Assembly: GCA_017617615.1 (NCBI GenBank)
Contig: JAFZVV010000022.1
Location: forward strand, 12,420 to 76,419
Length of the DNA stretch: 64,000 nucleotides
Reading direction: 5' to 3'
Source of the DNA: Prevotella sp.
GTDB lineage: Bacteria > Bacteroidota > Bacteroidia > Bacteroidales > Bacteroidaceae
The notes beneath the pieces are model-generated. The model searched no databases. It was not told the DNA's origin and worked only from the letters and a program-made list of their open reading frames with translations. The position numbers were made by a program, and so were the translations under genes. Of the stretch, positions 17,645-26,900 are shown in pieces (position 1 is the stretch's first letter; each line of letters starts with the position of its first letter).

Positions 17645-18985
17645 ATGGCAACACTTAAAGAAAAAATCGGATATGCCCTCGGAGATGCCGCTGCCGGCGG
17701 TATTACCTGGAAAGTCATGTCCATCGCGTTCCCACTGTTCTTCACCAATGTCTTCGGACTCACCGTGGCAGATACTGCAGCCCTGATGCTCGTTGCGCGT
17801 ATGTTCGACGTCGTCACCGACCCGCTCATGGGAGCCCTCGCCGACCGCACCCAGTCGCGCTGGGGTACCTACCGGCCATGGCTCATCTTCGGAGCCATAC
17901 CCCTTGGCTTGATTTTCGCGTTGCTGCTCTACACGCCCGACTTCGGTCCCGTGGGCAAGCGTATCTGGGCCTATTCGCTTTACCTCCTGATGATGGCGGT
18001 ATATACGGCGGTGAACGTGCCCTATGGCTCACTCCTTGGTGTGATGACCGAAGATGATAACGAGAAAAACCAGTTCTCGTCGTTCCGTATGGTAGGTGCC
18101 TACGCCATGGGTTTCATCACCCTGTTGTCATTCCCCTACTTGCAGAAGATGGTGGGAGGTTCCGACCAACATCAGTATGCTGTCCTCGGTGCTGCCCTCG
18201 GACTGCTCGCAGCCCTCATGACACTGGCTTGCGGACTGCTTACCAAGGAGCGGCTGAAGCCCGTCAGGGCAGAGAAATTCTCTTTCAAGCCGTTTGCCGA
18301 CCTGTTCAAGAACAAACCCTGGATATACCTTACCCTTATCGGTATCTGCACCAACTTCTTCAATGGCTTCCGCTATGCTGTGGCAGGCTATCTCATGGAG
18401 TACTGTCTCCATGGCGACGTCACCGTGAGCGGCCTCATCATCAACTACACGGTCTTCATGACCTTCGGTGAGGTAACGTGTATGATTTTCGGTGGCGTGT
18501 CGCCGGTCTTCACCAAGAAGGTAGGGTCGAAGAGCAAGGCATTCGTCATCGCTGCGCTCATCTGCCTCATCTCGTCCATCGCCTTCTTCTTCGTTCCGAT
18601 GGACCCGAAGTATATCTGGGTGATGGTCGCCATTGTCATCATCACGTCGGTCGGCGTGGGACTCTATTCTCCGCTGTTGTGGTCGATGTATGCCGATGTG
18701 GCCGACTATGCCACGGAGAAGAACGGCACGTCGTCCACCGGCCTCATTTTCTCCTCCGGAACGATGGCACAGAAGTTCGGCACGGCCATCTCGGGTTCGC
18801 TCGTTGCCCTCTTCCTCGGCATGGCAGGTTTCATTTCGGGCACCAACGCCGACGGACAGACGGTCATCACCATCACCAACGACGTGGCGGTACGCAACAT
18901 GATCTGGGCACTCTTCTCCCTCTTCCCCGCTGCCATCGTCGTCATCATGATTTTCTTGCTTTACAAGTACCCCATCAAGAAATAA
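17645..18985 (+). CDS. GPH-family sugar:cation symporter
   Basis: 446 residues from the ATG at 17645 (ATLKEKIGYALGDAAAGGI). The frame is open to 17585, but the upstream extension is polar and the chosen start is the normal family N-terminus. Twelve membrane helices. Family signatures are GYALGDAA, DPLMGALADRTQSRWGTYRPWL (about 57-78) and MYADVADYATEKNGTSSTGLIFS near 360. In mannan clusters of Bacteroidetes such a carrier imports mannobiose or similar disaccharides. It is the last gene of the unit, followed by a strong terminator. Confidence 0.88.
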   Translation: MATLKEKIGYALGDAAAGGITWKVMSIAFPLFFTNVFGLTVADTAALMLVARMFDVVTDPLMGALADRTQSRWGTYRPWLIFGAIPLGLIFALLLYTPDFGPVGKRIWAYSLYLLMMAVYTAVNVPYGSLLGVMTEDDNEKNQFSSFRMVGAYAMGFITLLSFPYLQKMVGGSDQHQYAVLGAALGLLAALMTLACGLLTKERLKPVRAEKFSFKPFADLFKNKPWIYLTLIGICTNFFNGFRYAVAGYLMEYCLHGDVTVSGLIINYTVFMTFGEVTCMIFGGVSPVFTKKVGSKSKAFVIAALICLISSIAFFFVPMDPKYIWVMVAIVIITSVGVGLYSPLLWSMYADVADYATEKNGTSSTGLIFSSGTMAQKFGTAISGSLVALFLGMAGFISGTNADGQTVITITNDVAVRNMIWALFSLFPAAIVVIMIFLLYKYPIKK

Positions 18986-18999
18986 ACATCTTCCCCTTT

Positions 19000-19030
19000 A
19001 AGCGCCCCATCCTACATGGGGCGCTTTTGT
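19000..19030 (+). terminator. Terminator closing the mannan cluster
   Basis: Perfect 11-bp stem AAGCGCCCCAT / ATGGGGCGCTT with a 5-nt loop (19000-19026), then TTGTG. It ends the transcript 15 nt after the symporter stop codon. Confidence 0.85.
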
Positions 19031-19094
19031 GTGCTCATAAACCAACCCCCACATCATTGAGCTTCATTATGAATGTTGCCCATTTCGATAGCCA

Positions 19095-19180
19095 GAATTA
19101 AAAACAATTCATGGCCAATTACCTCCCTTCGGTCAGTGGGTCTGCGACAAGTCTCATGGACATTCATGTTAAAAGAACAT
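19095..19180 (+). repeat. Partial copy of the dispersed palindromic element (copy A)
   Basis: Contains TTCATGGCCAATTACCTCCC and the rest of the 31-bp arm, ending GGGTCTGCGACAAG, then GGACATTCATGT, as in copies B and C. The outer TTATCCCGAAT palindromes are missing. Confidence 0.7.
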
Positions 19181-19237
19181 TAAGGAAGTCTGGGAATTAG
19201 CATTGTAAATGCTGAAACTCAATGCGGTCGAATTGCA

Positions 19238-19285
19238 AATTCGACCGAACGAGAATTCGACCGAACGAGAATTCGACCGAACGAG
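19238..19285. repeat. 16-bp tandem repeat, 3 copies
   Basis: Three exact units of AATTCGACCGAACGAG without spacers. It lies between copies A and B of the dispersed element in the 620-bp gene-free stretch downstream of the mannan cluster. Confidence 0.9.
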
Positions 19286-19289
19286 AATG

Positions 19290-19562
19290 ATACCTTAGAA
19301 ATGGAATTCTACAATTCTATAATTCGGGATAAACAGATATTCGATGGTCGCTTTAGGTTATAACATGAATTGCCGGGAATTATCCATGAATTATCAGAAA
19401 TTATGCCGACGCTGCTGCGTCGGATTATCATTCATGGTAAATTACCTCCCTTTGGTCAGTGGGTCTACGATAAGTTTCCTGGGCACTCATGTAAAAACAA
19501 TTATCCCGAATAATAGAATTAGAGAACAGGAAAATTCTGAAATTCTAAAAATTCGGGATATA
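19290..19562 (-). repeat. Dispersed palindromic element, copy B
   Basis: It is in the opposite orientation to copy C (29461-29775) and keeps the same order of parts: outer ATTCGGGATAA, CGATGGTCGC, TTATAACATGAATTGCCGGG, the hairpin CCGACGCTGCTGCGTCGG, one 31-bp arm, then TTATCCCGAAT...ATTCGGGATA. One of the two 31-bp arms present in copy C is missing. Confidence 0.75.
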
Positions 19563-19602
19563 AATATCCGAAGCAAATTTTACAGCATGACGTACAACTT
19601 AA

Positions 19603-19637
19603 AAAGAAAGACCTATCCGTGGATAGGCCTTTCTTTT
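19603..19637 (-). terminator. Terminator of the LRR/62-residue gene pair (minus strand)
   Basis: Stem AAAGGCCTATCC / GGATAGGTCTTT with a short loop, flanked by T-rich sequence on both strands. The same hairpin recurs at 27363-27397 after the duplicated gene pair. Confidence 0.8.
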
Positions 19638-19654
19638 CGTGGTGTGTCTATGAC

Positions 19655-19843
19655 TTATTCCCACAAACTCTTGGAAGACATGAATTCATCCTCTTCAAAA
19701 GTACCTTGATTGCCCAGGATGCTAGGATCGTTACCTGGAATGTCACCTTCTGAGTCAGTGGTTGGGTCACCGTACTCGTCAAGGAAATTGGATGCATTGA
19801 TCATCGCAATCTCTGTCAGTGGTTTTTTATACTCTCTTTTCAT
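19655..19843 (-). CDS. 62-residue acidic protein of unknown function (copy 1)
   Basis: Starts MKREYKKPLTEIAMINASNF and ends FMSSKSLWE. A short basic head is followed by an acidic, Asp/Gly/Pro-rich body (EYGDPTTDSEGDIPGNDPS). No signal peptide, membrane helix or cysteine. It follows the 837-residue LRR gene by 36 nt and is followed by a terminator, so the two form a transcript. Copy 2 at 27155-27343 differs at only a few positions near the C-terminus. The arrangement supports real translation. I do not recognise the family beyond similar short MK-x-Y-xKP proteins in Prevotella; a modified-peptide precursor or partner of the LRR protein are guesses. Confidence 0.7.
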   Translation of the reverse strand: MKREYKKPLTEIAMINASNFLDEYGDPTTDSEGDIPGNDPSILGNQGTFEEDEFMSSKSLWE

Positions 19844-19879
19844 TCTTTTTATTTTTGTTATTATACAGTGTCAGTTGGG

Positions 19880-22393
19880 TTATTTGATGACCACTTTCTT
19901 GCCATTATGAATATATACCCCCTTGGTGAGGCTGGATACTCTGACACCCTGGAGGGTATACCAGGCATTATCCTCAGTCTTGGCCACGGTACTTCTGACG
20001 CTCTTGACTTCCTTAATGCCATCGACATCAGCACCGTCCTCTGAATCATCCTCGAAGATGCTGATCAGCATCGTGTTGCTGTTATTGGCGGTTTGGGTTC
20101 CCTCACCATCAACCGCTGGAACGTCAGCTGCTGTATCCTCAATGGTGAAGCCGGGGAACTGCTCCGAATCGGCATCCTCATTGAAATTGTCAAAGCGTGA
20201 AGCAGGAATCTGAGCAAAGGCACGGTTCCCCTTCATTCGGCTGGGTTGCAGACGCTTCCATCCGTAAGTGTTCCTTTCAGCAAGTCCGCCAGTACCTGTT
20301 GCTGCGTGAGTCATCACACAAGCAAAGTTACGGAACTCCCTTGGCTTGTCGGTTGGGTAATGTCCGCCAACATATGTTGATTCATTCTTGTATTTCCAGG
20401 GATATACGGGAGATACGGGCCATCCATCTTCGAAAGAACCTTGCAGCATGTTGATATTGTCGCTTGTGTCATCAGAATTCAGACGACCGCTCTCATAACG
20501 ATTACCGGTATGGGGGAATTTCTTATAGACAATATCGGTACCGAAGTCACCACTCATAATCAGGAAGGCCTCTTCGTCGATGCCCTTCGAATAGAGCACA
20601 ACGCCTGTCTCCTCTGGGACATAGCTGTTGCCCCCGGTAACAGTTTGCAGTTGGTTATACACCTCATCCTCGTCGAACAGTTCAATGTTGTCCTCTTCAT
20701 AGCCACCTGTAATGCCAGGATATTGGGCAACCTTGGCTACCAATGGCCTGAGATACAGCTTGCCTCCGATGGTGAGGTGGGAGTAGCGCTTGCTGTCACC
20801 AATGGCAGCAAGTTCTTCTTTGCTGATTATTCCATCTGTTATACCATCAATTATTCCGTCAATGAGTACATACTTGTCATCCTCATTATCTGACTGGATG
20901 GTGGCATCATAGTAGTATTCACCATTCCTATCGAGCACGAAAGCAAATTGGTCGGTCGTATAGTCCACGGCACGGTAGGCGGTGATTTCCTTTGGCAACA
21001 AGCAGGGGCCGTCGCCGAAGGTACGGCTGTATGTGCGCAGGAACTCACCCTTGTCTATTACCTCACCTTCGCCGGTGCTGAGGAACTCCAGCCAACCGTT
21101 ACCCTTGTAGTTATTGAGGTTATATGAGGTAGCGAGGCCATTAGGCAGTTCCGCCACGTTCTGTCCCCTGGCTGGTATGTATCTCCAGTATTTCAGCAGG
21201 TTGCTCTGGCGTATGACGGCGTTGGTCTTGTATTCACCTACGAAGAAGTCGAAGTTCGACTTGTAAGGAGCGCTGGCGTTGTCGCCCTTCGGGTAGATGA
21301 GCTTGCAGGCCTCGGGAATACGGTCGAGACGTGTCTGCACATGGGTAATGTCGTAGTCGAAGGCGGCATTCTCGCACCAGCACTTCGTCACGTCGGTACC
21401 GTTGCAGTATTTGATTTCCACCACCTTGATGTTACGGGCGTTGTAGAAGGCGCCACCACCGGCATGATAGCCGTTGGCGTCGATGGTGTTTGAGCCTCTG
21501 ATTACTTTCTCGTGCGAGCAAACAATCACGCTGTCGAGCGAGGTGCACTCGCTGAAGCATTGGTAGGCGAGGAGGCGCAGGTCATGGCACTGTCTCAGGT
21601 CGACAATCTTGACTGGAGTGCGCTGGAAGGCCATCCTCTGAATTTCGGTAATGGTATTGGGGAACTTCACGCTGGCAAGCTGCGTGCAGTCCAGGAAAGC
21701 CTCTGCGCGTACCTTTGATAGTTTCATCTTCGACAGGTCGAGAGCAGTAATCTTGGCTCCTTTGAATGCATCATTGCCAATCTCGGTAATGGTATTGGGA
21801 AGGGTCAGTTCCTCGACGGGCGAACCACCGAAGGCGTTGTTGCCAATGGCTACCACACCCTCCGGTATCACCACCTTCTTGAGGTTTTGACTGCCGATCA
21901 AAAGATTGTTGGGTATAAAAGTGAAATTCTCGCTCTTAGGGAAACTGATACCGCTCATCTTATGGTCCTCGCGGCACTTGTCAAGGCTGAACGAGGGTTC
22001 CCAGAAGTTGGGCAGTGAGTTGAAAACTGTATTTACATTGTCGTAACCATCTTGTGCCTGGTCATAATAGTCTTGCACACTCACGAATTTGCTCACGAAC
22101 TGAGTGCAAGCCGAAAGGTCAACGAAAACGGGGTCTTGCTGGTAGGCAAATTTGCCAACAATCTCACCCAGTTTCTGACAGTTGCTGTTTGCCCAGTCGC
22201 CGGTGAATACAATCTTGTCTACCATGCTTGAATTGAGGTAGAGGTTGTCGAGTGCGCTTGGATTGATGTCATTGCCGTCGTTGACATAGTTCACCGTCAG
22301 AGTTTTTGAGGTGGAATCATAAGAGCCCGAAATGGCTGCCCTGGATACAATAACCAGAGATAACAAAGCAATAAGAGTAACAATCTTTTTCAT
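19880..22393 (-). CDS. BspA-like LRR_5 surface protein (copy 1)
   Basis: 837 residues. Signal peptide about 1-19. Residues about 150-330 hold LRR_5-type leucine-rich repeats (NLKKVVIPEGVVAIGNNAFGG, VEELTLPNTITEIGNDAF). A large C-terminal region (about 420-800) is shared at roughly 80 percent or more with the plus-strand paralogue at 23906-27130. The end, LQGVRV...KGVYIHNGKKVVIK, is the C-terminal motif of exported Prevotella proteins. BspA-like LRR proteins act in adhesion, but the ligand here is unknown. It has a promoter with a leader of about 200 nt and is co-transcribed with the 62-residue gene. Confidence 0.85.
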   Translation of the reverse strand: MKKIVTLIALLSLVIVSRAAISGSYDSTSKTLTVNYVNDGNDINPSALDNLYLNSSMVDKIVFTGDWANSNCQKLGEIVGKFAYQQDPVFVDLSACTQFVSKFVSVQDYYDQAQDGYDNVNTVFNSLPNFWEPSFSLDKCREDHKMSGISFPKSENFTFIPNNLLIGSQNLKKVVIPEGVVAIGNNAFGGSPVEELTLPNTITEIGNDAFKGAKITALDLSKMKLSKVRAEAFLDCTQLASVKFPNTITEIQRMAFQRTPVKIVDLRQCHDLRLLAYQCFSECTSLDSVIVCSHEKVIRGSNTIDANGYHAGGGAFYNARNIKVVEIKYCNGTDVTKCWCENAAFDYDITHVQTRLDRIPEACKLIYPKGDNASAPYKSNFDFFVGEYKTNAVIRQSNLLKYWRYIPARGQNVAELPNGLATSYNLNNYKGNGWLEFLSTGEGEVIDKGEFLRTYSRTFGDGPCLLPKEITAYRAVDYTTDQFAFVLDRNGEYYYDATIQSDNEDDKYVLIDGIIDGITDGIISKEELAAIGDSKRYSHLTIGGKLYLRPLVAKVAQYPGITGGYEEDNIELFDEDEVYNQLQTVTGGNSYVPEETGVVLYSKGIDEEAFLIMSGDFGTDIVYKKFPHTGNRYESGRLNSDDTSDNINMLQGSFEDGWPVSPVYPWKYKNESTYVGGHYPTDKPREFRNFACVMTHAATGTGGLAERNTYGWKRLQPSRMKGNRAFAQIPASRFDNFNEDADSEQFPGFTIEDTAADVPAVDGEGTQTANNSNTMLISIFEDDSEDGADVDGIKEVKSVRSTVAKTEDNAWYTLQGVRVSSLTKGVYIHNGKKVVIK

Positions 22394-22571
22394 TGTGTGG
22401 TGTTGGGTTATGAATTGTAATGAATAGTTAATGGCTGATGATGGTTGAAAATTTATTGGTGGGTTAATTCAGTATTTTATGCTGACTTTATCTTTTTAAC
22501 TTTCTAACCGTTTCTCGCAGGTGTGCCGAATTCACGGAAACCTATTTCTTTTGTGCAATGTAGCAACCGCT

Positions 22572-22583
22572 GTGTGCGCACAC
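22572..22583. promoter_or_regulatory. Palindrome GTGTGCGCACAC (possible operator)
   Basis: Perfect 12-bp palindrome just downstream of the predicted start of the minus-strand LRR transcript. A related half site, CTGTGTGCCC, lies at 22616-22625 in the promoter spacer. The same CTGTGTG-CC-CACACAG motif occurs in the spacer of the promoter at 36500-36530. Confidence 0.4.
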
Positions 22584-22596
22584 TGAACAATGAGCG

Positions 22597-22627
22597 CAAA
22601 ATTATATGTTTTTCGCTGTGTGCCCAA
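22597..22627 (-). promoter_or_regulatory. Promoter of LRR gene copy 1
   Basis: On the minus strand TTG (22627-22625), a 20-bp spacer and TAATTTTG (22604-22597). The predicted leader is about 200 nt. Confidence 0.55.
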
Positions 22628-23394
22628 ACAATTAATGTATTTTTTACACTTTTTTAAGAATTCGGCCAACTTTTTTAATATTTATTTCAAGTATTGGCAA
22701 ATGTACACTTATTAACAAGTTTTTTCATTGGTTTAAGTGAAGGCTTTTATCATGGCGCTAATGTTGGGAGGATAATAGCGTGCTTTTATGAACAAAAACC
22801 CGTTTGCCTTCATTTCGAAACGATAAAGTTGCTTTCAGATGATGATTTGTTTCTTCGGACGTGGTTTTGTGTGCGAATTTGAATTCGTATGTGTTATGCT
22901 ACTTCTCGTTTCCTTTATTGCCTTGTTATGTCTGAAAACAAGGCTGTTAGGGTGTCTACATCTCTTTAGCAAAGTGTAAATATGCTCCATTTCCTTTTCA
23001 GGCAAAAATGATGGGGCTTCGAAATGAACGGAACGTTGGGATGTCAAGGTGTTCCGGCCTTTCAGGAATAACTCCTTTGCCGACATGCATACAATCCAAC
23101 GCTATATTTGCTTTCAGCCATATAGCTTTTCAATCTGTAAATCTTTTTCAATTGCAGCTTTCTTTTAACTGTTCAACCAATAAGGAACAACAATGATGGC
23201 AGCTTTCCAGTTAGTTAAGTGTATTTCTTACATTTAAAAGGTGTGAAATATAAAGGTAAAACCAATAGGGTAATGAAGGTAAGAAATATGTGCAAGAAGG
23301 AATAAGGAAGGATGATTTTGTAATAATTTCCGATATTTTTTTACTTTTTTAGAAAAAAATGCTCCAAATGCTTTCATATATAAAAAGAATACAT

Positions 23395-23402
23395 TACCTT
23401 TG
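23395..23402 (+). promoter_or_regulatory. -7 box for LRR gene copy 2
   Basis: TACCTTTG followed by CCC matches TAnnTTTG. No TTG lies at the expected -33 distance. If used, the leader to the ATG at 23906 is about 500 nt. Confidence 0.4.
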
Positions 23403-23408
23403 CCCAAT

Positions 23409-23545
23409 AAATCATCTCAAAGCGTAAAAATCATATGGACGCTTGAGCACTCAATGTCGGGATCGCGTGACTTGTCTTCGTCAAATTGCTAATACCGTCC
23501 CAACCTCTTGAGAATCGGACACTTCATCCAGTGAAGTGCGTTTTG
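23409..23545 (+). ncRNA. Candidate leader RNA with terminator-like hairpin
   Basis: Downstream of the -7 box at 23395 the sequence forms CAAAGCGT / ACGCTTG (about 23418-23447) and ends in a perfect 7-bp hairpin CACTTCA-tccag-TGAAGTG (23520-23538) followed by CGTTTTGG. This could be a small RNA or an attenuating leader of the LRR gene at 23906. The T run is short and no known RNA family is recognised, so this is a structure-based suggestion only. Confidence 0.3.
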
Positions 23546-23905
23546 GTGAATTTAGCGAAAGGATGTAAAAAACTAAAGATAGAATGAGTGAGATGAGAAA
23601 AGAGAAAACCAGAATCACCTTTGAAGGTACTCCGCCTTGAACAAAGGCATGCGATAAGCACTGAAAGACCTAAAACGCCGCTCAATCTGTCAAAATGGAC
23701 GGTAACCTCTCGCGACAAGAAAATGTTCTTTGAAAAAGTTAGCAGAATTACTTTTAAGTTATTCCTCTTCAAACCGAAATGGTAATTGACAACATGAGGA
23801 TGCTTAAGTAGGAAGAAAACTGGCAAGAACTTCAGGGAAAACTGTCTTGGCGAAATCAGTGACAATGATTTTTGATTCTATTAACAATAACAAATTTTTA
23901 CTCTT

Positions 23906-26900
23906 ATGATTAAAAAATTTTTTACTACTCTTTTGCTTTTGACCGCCGTGGTGGCAGCAAATGCTTTGCCTCCTGGTGAAGAGCAACCAAACCCGTTGAG
24001 CGTCTCGTTCGCTGATGGTGTTTTGACCGTCAACTACAGTGATAGAGTCGGTACGGTAACTGAGGATTTTGTGAACAAAGCCCTTAACAACTGGCGTGAC
24101 ACTTATTTCTCCGATGTTCAAGGAGGTCCTGCTGAGAAAGATGCTGCCATGAAAGCAGCTGTCCAAACCATCAAACTCACCGGTGATTGGACAAATCTTC
24201 AATTGAAGAAAGACGACAAGACCATCCACAAGATTATTGAGAAGTGCGGTGAACAACAAGTCGGCGTGGGTCTTGACCTCAGTGAGTGCAATAAAATGAC
24301 ATGTAAATACCAGTCAATGGAAGAGGTTTATGACGATGCTACAAACAACGGATCCATAACCTTCCACTACACTCCGACAGGCGCTACTGAGACCATCTCA
24401 ATACCTGTGACGATTACCCAACAAAGCAGCCAAGTGACTAAAGGTGTGAGTTATCATTTGCATCATGCGGGTGGTACTTTAATTACTTTTGAAACAGATG
24501 CTGATGGAGAAGTCGTTGATGACAGTTGGACCCCCAATCCGCTTCCTGATGGCTTTAAAAAGGTTTTTAAAGGGAGTGATGGCTATTATGTATATCAGAG
24601 TGAGCATTATTCGGCAAAACTCTTTGAGGTTGAATCATATACGTATACAGATGTTAACGGCAATGTCCAGACGCTTACACAAGATCAAGTCAACAACCTA
24701 AGAACTGATGGAGACGGCAATCTTTGGTATGATTACAACACTTACAATTATACCGATAAGTATGGCAATCCTGTTTCCACTACTTCTACTGCCAATCCAT
24801 ACAATTTGACCGAGGCAGGATATGATGACCAAGGAAACATGACCTATACTTACAACTACACCGTTACTTCTGAAGGTTTCTCCTTCGATGGTTATGAGAG
24901 TTCTTTGTCAAGCGTAAGTTTCCCCAACCATGCTGATTTCACATTCATTCCTAACGATATTCTCAAATCAAGCAACTCTCTGACTTCTGTCACCATTCCT
25001 GCGAACATCAGAGCCATCGGCAACCATGCCTTCGCATCTGCAACTAAACTTGAAGAGGTGAACTTCCCCGATAACCTGGAGGAAATCGGTGGTGGTGCAT
25101 TCGAGTATACCAAAATACCTGGTGCAGACTTGAGAAATACCAAAATCACCCAAATCCATTGGTGTACTTTTATGGAGAACCCTGAGTTCGCTTACTGTTA
25201 CTATCCCGATGCTCTCACTCGCATTCAATACAACGCATTCAAAAAAGACACCAAAATCAAGACTGTCGACCTGTCTCAATGCCATTGGCTGACACTTATT
25301 TCCACAGGTGCCTATGAAACCTGCTCGTCAATTACAAAAGTAGTGATTTGCAGCCACCCGAAAATTCTTAGAGGAAATGGACATGGTACAGGTTGTTTCA
25401 ACAACTGCAAGGCCATTGATACTGTGCAAGTCGTAAGTTGCTATCTTGAGGATTATCCTGTCACCGACGTTACAAAGTGCTATTGCGAGATTGGTGCATT
25501 CGACTATGACATCACAGAAGTGCAGACCCAACTTGCAAATGTTTCTAAGGGTGCAAAACTGATTTTCCCGAACGACATGCCTGTAGGAAACAACCAGACC
25601 TATGCAGGAACAAGCCGCCAAGGTTCTGGAGAAGGTGGAAATGTAACTTATGCTATCGAGAATGGCTCTGCATATACCAATCAATACACCTCTTCCTTTG
25701 ACTTCTTTGTAGGCGACTATAAAGCAGGTGTTCTTATAACACAGTCCAGTTTGCAGGTATTTTTTGATGACGTGCCCAATAATCTGGGCCCCGCTCCAGG
25801 CTATGGTGCTCCAACTGACCAACCAGATCTTGGCGAATTAGTTCCAGGTGTTGCAAATGGAACAGTAAAAGTTGTTGGTGACACACGCTATGCATACAAC
25901 GGATGGATGGAGTTCATCAACACCACTGTTGGTGAGGTGGTTCCAAAGGGTGAGTTCCTCCGCACCTACAGCCGCTCAGCCGGCGACGGTCCCTGCATGT
26001 TGCCCAAGGAAATCACCGCTTACCGCGCCGTTGACTATACAACCGACCAATTTGCTTATGTGCTTGACAGGAATGGTGAATACTACTATGATGCCACCAT
26101 CCAGTCAGATAATGAGGATGACAAGTATAAGCTTATTGACGGAGTAATTGCAGGAACAGAGCCAGATGAAATAATCAGCGAAGAAGAACTTGCTTATATC
26201 GCTACTATAGGGGACGGCAAGCGTTACTCCCACCTCACTATCGGTGGCAAGCTGTATCTCAGGCCATTGGTTGCCAAGGTTGCCCAATACCCAGGCATTG
26301 AAGGTGGATATGTAGGGGACAACATTGAACTGTTCGATGCAGATGCGGTTTACGACCAACTGCAAACTGTTCCCGGTGGCTACAGTTACGTGCCGGAGAA
26401 CACAGGCGTGGTGCTCTACTCAACCAAGATTAATGAGTCCGCCCTTTTGATATTGGGTGGTGACTTTGGTACCGAAACTGTCTATAAGGAATTCCCCCAT
26501 ACTTATCAGCGTTATGAGGCCGGCCGTCTGACATCTGATGATACAAGCAACAATATTAACATGCTGCATGGCTCCTTTGGCGATGGATGGCCCGTATCTC
26601 CTGTATTCCCCTGGAAGTATAAGAATGCGTCAACATGCTCTGGTGGACATTTCCCAACTGACAGGCCAAGGGAGTACCGTAACTTTGCCTGCGTGATGAC
26701 TCACGCAGCAACAGGTACTGGCGGACTTGCTGACAGGAACACTTACGGATGGAAACGTCTGCAACCCAGCAGGATGAAGGAAAACCGTGCCTTTGCTCAG
26801 ATTCCTGCTGTACGCTTTGACAATTTCAATGAGGATGCCGATTCGGAGCAGTTCCCGGGCTTCACCATTGAGGATACGACAGCTGAAGTTCCAGCAGTTG

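Larger units (their letters stand above)
22394..23905. other. 1.5-kb AT-rich region between divergent LRR genes
   Basis: It holds the minus-strand promoter (22597-22627) with palindromes, and a plus-strand -7 box (23395-23402) followed by a long leader with a terminator-like hairpin. Between about 22640 and 23380 I see only short ORFs without start context or family features; 22694-22882 (+) and 22835-23086 (-) overlap each other and neither is convincing. The region may carry decayed coding sequence. Confidence 0.5.

Noticed and set aside
19238..19285. Short direct repeats that could suggest a CRISPR array
   Set aside because: The three 16-bp units are contiguous with no spacers and no cas genes are near. 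The 85-bp arrays also lack the repeat-spacer pattern.
22694..23086. Two small overlapping open frames in the LRR intergenic region
   Set aside because: No promoter, initiation context, family feature or export signal; they overlap on opposite strands.
23524..23865. 113-codon minus-strand frame
   Set aside because: It lies opposite the leader of LRR gene copy 2, is very rich in Phe/Leu/Ser, and has no recognisable domain or promoter.
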